Of a stretch of 64,000 nucleotides of DNA, positions 60,163-64,000 are shown piece after piece (position 1 is the stretch's first letter; the number at the start of each line of letters is the position of its first letter). Source of the DNA: Astragalus membranaceus (taxonomy: Eukaryota > Streptophyta > Magnoliopsida > Fabales > Fabaceae); contig CM076849.1 in assembly GCA_039519185.1 (NCBI GenBank), positions 70,116,784 to 70,180,783 on the forward strand, in the 5' to 3' direction. The notes below the pieces were generated by a model. That model did no database searches. It was not told where the DNA came from and worked only from the letters and a program-made list of their open reading frames with translations. The position numbers and the translations under genes were made by a program.

Positions 60163-61793
60163 TCAATCATCACTCCCAAGGAATACATACTTCAGATGGG
60201 AGGGGAGTTGCTTCAATTCTGGAGTTCCCTTGTCTGGACTCTCCCCCCTACTCAACTCTTCTTTTTTCTTGAAGACCCTTTCTACCTGGGAAGCTTCAAA
60301 CTGTCGAATGCAGTCTTCTATTTCACTGTCCCAGTTCTCATCTAACCTCTTAATAGAGTTTACAATTACTTTCTCTAATGGAGGAGATGGTGAATCATGT
60401 CTAAAAGTTTCTTGCACTGAGTCTTCAATCACGTCCACCCTAAAACATTTACTTTGGTCATCCGGGTGGCGCATAGCTTCAAAAACGTTAAAAGTCACCT
60501 TTTCATCTTGGAACCTTAGAATTAGCTTACCCTGTTGTACATCTATCAACGCTCTCCCAGTGGCTAAAAATGGTCTACCAAGGAGAAGTGGTACCTCTGC
60601 ATCCTCCTCCATGTCGAGAATCACAAATTCAACAGGGAATAAAAATTTATCAACTCTTACCAGAACATCTTCCAAGACACCATAAGGGTGCTTTATAGAT
60701 CTATCAGCCAGTTGCAAAGACATCCTCGTTGGCTTCACCTCACCTCCTCCAAGCTTCTTCAACATCGACAAGGGCATTAGATTAATGCTTGCTCCCAGAT
60801 CACAAAGAGCTTTGCCTATTGTCAAGTTACCAATTGTGCAAGGTATGGTGAAACTTCCGGGATCTTTCAACTTTGGAGGAAGCTTCCTTTGGATAATGGC
60901 ACTACACTCTTCGGTTAGAGCCACCGTTTCATCTTCCTTAAATCTCCTCTTCTTGGTTAATAATTCCTTCATAAATTTTGCATTGATGGGCATTTGCTCT
61001 AAAGCTTCTGCAAAAGGAATGTTGATTTGGAGCCGGGAAAAGATCTCCATGAACTTAGTGAATTGCTCTTCCCTCTCTTTCTTTTTATTCAAAGTTGGAT
61101 AGGGCAACTTCACGTATGGTGGGATCACTTGGGTCTTCTCTCTCGTCTCACTTTTATGTTTTTCACTCTTTTTTTCTTTTTCTTTTTCACTCAACTCATT
61201 TTCAACCTCTTCATGTTTCTTTTTCAACTCCTCCCTCAAACTCTCAATTTCACTGCTTTCCTCTCTAGGCTTGGTTTGAGTCACTTCAACGGGGTTCAAC
61301 TCCTTACCACTCCTCAATGAAATAGCTTTGCAACTTTCATTAGGGTTATCAATAGTGCTAGCAGGGAAGCCACTATTAGAAGTTTCAGCAAGCTGCTTTG
61401 ACAATTGACCAATTTGAATCTCTAAGTTCTTCATTGAAGCCTCATGATTTTTCTCCATATTCTTCATAGCTTGTTCTTGGGATTGGAAAGTGTTCTTGGT
61501 CATTTGCATGAACTGTGTCAGAGCATCTTCCAAGCAGGAAGGATTCTTTTGTTGTTGAGCAGGTGCTTGAGACTGCTGTTGGTTCGAACCCGAGCCATCA
61601 TTATTGTTCTTCCAAGAGAAGTTGGGATGATTCTTCCACCCAGGATTGTAGGTGCTAGAAAACGGATTCCCACATTGTTTTTGAAAGTTTCCCAAATAGC
61701 TGGCCTGCTCAATAGTTTCTCCATGAGTTGCACAATCACCTTCGTGAAGTTCTCTACCACAATAGCTGGCCTGCATAGACATTAGCTTTTGTT
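60163..61793 (-). pseudogene. Athila Gag C-part and protease (element C)
   Basis: The zinc-finger region is damaged (SYCGRELHEGDC: the first Cys seen in element A is missing). A Gln/Asn-rich stretch and a coiled, lysine-glutamate-rich linker follow. Then comes the aspartic protease LCDLGASINLMP with its catalytic Asp, RPFLATG, and a C-terminal acidic part. It is continuous from about 61793, where a 19-bp tandem duplication separates it from the Gag N-part. Confidence 0.85.
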
Positions 61794-62536
61794 GGGCCAA
61801 CACAGCACTGTTGGGCCAACACAGCACTGTTGGAGTCCAACTCCAACACACCCTTTTTACCTTTGGCTCCACGATCATTTTGAGTCCTGTACTCATTCAA
61901 AGCCATGTCTTCTACCAGCTGTTTTGCTTCCTCCCAGGTCTTAGTACCTAAAGATCCTCCTGTTGAGGCATCTAACATCATTCTGGTCTGAGGTCGCAAT
62001 CCATGACAAAAAGTTTGCAACTGCAAAAAATCATCAATACCATGCCCTGGACATTTTTTTAACAACAGCTTAAATCTCTCCCAGGAGTCATATAGGGATT
62101 CCGAATCCCCTTGTTCAAAATTTGAGATTTCTGCCCTTTTCTTGATGAACTTTGAGATTGGGAAGAACCTTTCCAAGAACTTATTTTCCAGATCACTCCA
62201 AGTATTGACAGCTCCTGCTGGGATCGTGTTTAACCAATCCTTTGCCCGTCCCGTTAAGGGGAATTGGAACAGTCGCAGTTTCTTGGAGTTTTCATCAACT
62301 CCCTCAAGATGTGTGGTTCCACAAATCTCATAGAACTGTAACAAGTGTTGGTTGGGGTCTTCCGCATCTGACCCTGAAAATTGCTCTGATTTCAAGGCGG
62401 TGAGAACAGAAGACTTGATGTCAAATGAAACAGCTCCCACGTGTTGGAAAATGTAGGCTTGAGCGCCCTGATTTCTTCTCCCAAAGTCCACGAGAGTGCG
62501 CCTTGGAGGAACTGGTGGTGGTGGATTTGCAGCCAT
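61754..62536 (-). pseudogene. Athila Gag N-part (element C)
   Basis: MAANPPPPVPPRRTLVDFGR, then SVLTALKSEQFSGSDAEDP, WLNTIPAG, FLERFFPISKF and FCHGLRPQTRMMLDA, nearly the same as element A residues 65-320. The frame is intact until the 19-bp tandem duplication at 61794-61831, after which it shifts. The start was chosen at this Met because the upstream frame contains a stop codon at about 62603. Confidence 0.85.
61794..61831. repeat. 19-bp tandem duplication in Gag of C
   Basis: GGGCCAACACAGCACTGTT occurs twice in succession. Nineteen extra bases shift the frame by one and split Gag from protease. Confidence 0.9.
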
Positions 62537-62847
62537 TACTACCTCTTGTGTGGGGGAATCTTCTGGAATAGAAGTTGAAACTGGGTGTCCCTGCGACTCT
62601 CTCTAAGCTTGTTGCTTTGCTAGCTTAGTTTGCTTCTGATTTTCCCTTGCTGACTTTTCAATCTCTCGGTCAAACAACAAATCTTGTGAATTCTTGCCCC
62701 ACATAAACAAATCTCTGAAACACTATACAAACCGTCAACAAGTCCTATAAAGTCACTGGATAACAGAATTAAAATAATAGAACAAAAATGTAAAAACAAG
62801 TATCGCTAAGAATTAACTCCCTTGCCTTGTTGATACTAAAATCAACA

Positions 62848-62866
62848 ATCCCCGGCAACGGCGCCA
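62848..62866 (-). other. Primer-binding site of element C
   Basis: On the minus strand TGGCGCCGTTGCCGGGGAT, six bases after the LTR end, is the canonical Athila-type site. Confidence 0.8.
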
Positions 62867-62872
62867 AAAACT

Positions 62873-63049
62873 TGTTAATCTTTCGACAAGTGTACCGAAC
62901 GTTGCAAGTAATAATGAAACGGTAAGAACCAAGTCGTATCCACAGGGATTGCGCGTTATTATCAATAGGCAAGTTATCAATTCTTAGACCTGACAATTGG
63001 AATAAAGTTGAGATTATAGTAACCGTGAAATCAAACCTTTGTAAATTAA
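62873..63049 (-). repeat. Element C 5' LTR, truncated
   Basis: TGTTAATC onward on the plus strand. The first 80 bases align with the LTR of element A (GCAAGTAATAA, then CCACAGGGATTGCGCG). It is cut at 63050 by another LTR start. Confidence 0.75.
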
Positions 63050-64000
63050 TGATAGGCCGCAAGTATACGGTTATATCGCGTAATAATAATATCGATCCAC
63101 AGAGAGTTATGTGTGATTACCAATCTAGTTTCTAGTGATGATTAGCTGAAACAGAATGATTTAGTATAAATTGGTTTGATTTAAATTAGAATAAAAAGCG
63201 CCTCAGGATTATGGTTAAATCACAATGACGGAAAATAACCCTTTAACTATCCCCTATCTTATTATTAAGTTTGTTTTTAAGGACAAGGCATTCTTTTGGT
63301 GTAATTCAAGTTTCCTTTCGGAATACAAGAACGTGTCTCGAAACAATGATCAAGCCTATTCTCATGGTTGATCATTGCCGAAACCCATTAAGCACCGCCT
63401 TATTGTCCCAAGGTTATCACCGCTATTCTCATGCTTTGATTGACCTTGTCTAATTTCATTTGTTCCAATGTCAAGCTTCACCTTTCGGTCCTTCACTTGA
63501 CATTTGAGTTATACAATTTGCTTGACGAAATTAGATTAAAATCCAAACTCAAATAAAATAGGGTTTAGTCTTGGAGTTATTTAGGGACCCATCATTGGAT
63601 TGTTTCCCATAATCTCAAGACTAAAGATGTCTACTCACTCATGATCATAGTAGACAAGGGAGTAGAAGAGAATTGCATAATGTAAATAACAGAATGTAAA
63701 TAACAAGGAAATAAAAGTGCAAGAATATAAAGCGCAAAACCTTAACAAAACGCAAGAACTTCGATTAAACTTGGAACTTAAACTCCAATGGTCAAAGATT
63801 CCTATGAAGCTACATTGAGGCCCTTTTTATAGCCTAGGATCAATAGACAAGGCACTAAATACATATTACAATCCATAAAGAAGAGAATGGGAAGAGTTTG
63901 TAACATTAGCACTAAATATGAATTACAATCCATAAAGATGAGAATTGGAAGAGTTTGTAACATCTTTTGAATTCATGGCTGATTTTTCCACTTTTATATT
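63050..64000 (-). repeat. Piece H: LTR related to that of element B, running off the window
   Basis: It begins TGATAGGCCGCAAGTATACGG. The complement of the LTR end of element B begins TGATAGGCTCGCAAGTGCACG, so H is a minus-strand LTR end of a related family. Further matches include CGCGTAATAA, ATCGATCCACAG and TCACTCATGATCAT near 63634. No coding frame is convincing. A minus-strand TATA-like box (TATAAAAAGG) lies near 63820. Confidence 0.7.

Larger units (their letters stand above)
59208..63049 (-). mobile_element. Element C: Athila-type Ty3/gypsy element, truncated at both ends
   Basis: On the minus strand: LTR start region (63049-62873), primer-binding site, Gag, protease, RT, cut at the RT/RNase H boundary by piece D. 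Its Gag and protease closely resemble those of element A, and its LTR terminus shares motifs with A, so A and C are related. C keeps RT where A has lost it. The LTR is interrupted at 63050 by piece H. Integrase, env-like ORF and 3' LTR are not in the window. Confidence 0.85.

Overview
The window is plant nuclear DNA. It contains one host gene with spliceosomal GT-AG introns, many LTR retrotransposons and DNA transposons, a pseudogenised piece of plastid rpoB and a probable mitochondrial insertion. The composition is AT-rich. The retroelement types (SIRE/Maximus and other Ty1/copia, Athila-type Ty3/gypsy with env-like ORFs) fit a eudicot, possibly a legume; the family assignment is an inference.

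Layout. 1-6838: a pol-less SIRE/Maximus copia remnant (gag, protease scrap, env-like ORF, 3' LTR). 6842-7726: a LINE fragment cut by a CACTA end. 7727-31312: repeat X in two copies; the second is split by element A (9851-29081, minus strand, AGCCA target duplication), an Athila-like element with gag-protease and env-like ORFs but no RT/IN. Inside one LTR of A sits element B (18188-28689), an almost complete Ty3/gypsy element, and in one LTR of B sits a 757-bp hAT-like MITE (27777-28533). 31314-32815: a second copy of the LINE/CACTA composite and the LINE 3' end. 33531-38608: copia element E (CATAC target duplication), with a foldback MITE in its 5' LTR.

40307-42530 is the only convincing host gene, a three-exon GH3 acyl-acid-amido synthetase of 601 residues (auxin conjugation). 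43159-49009 is a Mutator-like TIR element with an 11-bp target duplication; it carries a plastid rpoB pseudogene and was later hit by copia element F (minus strand). 49262-49860 is probably mitochondrial. 50366-55288 is a mosaic: a gypsy gag scrap, a 192-bp-arm inverted repeat, a gypsy LTR piece, and a solo LTR with a hAT element inside it. 55584-64000 holds a truncated copia element G, a GC-rich gypsy LTR piece D, an Athila element C (minus strand) and the edge of another LTR (H).

The most interesting signals are cis-acting and structural. A short motif just after pol, with a potential stem-loop, is kept in A although A has lost RT and integrase. Polypurine-tract motifs are duplicated in both A and B. 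A conserved LTR terminus is shared by four elements. Palindrome-rich minisatellites occupy the LTRs of several unrelated families. A TIR element contains plastid DNA, and intron 2 of GH3 contains a stray copy of exon 3. Nesting gives a relative order: X, then A, then B, then the hAT MITE; and MULE, then F.
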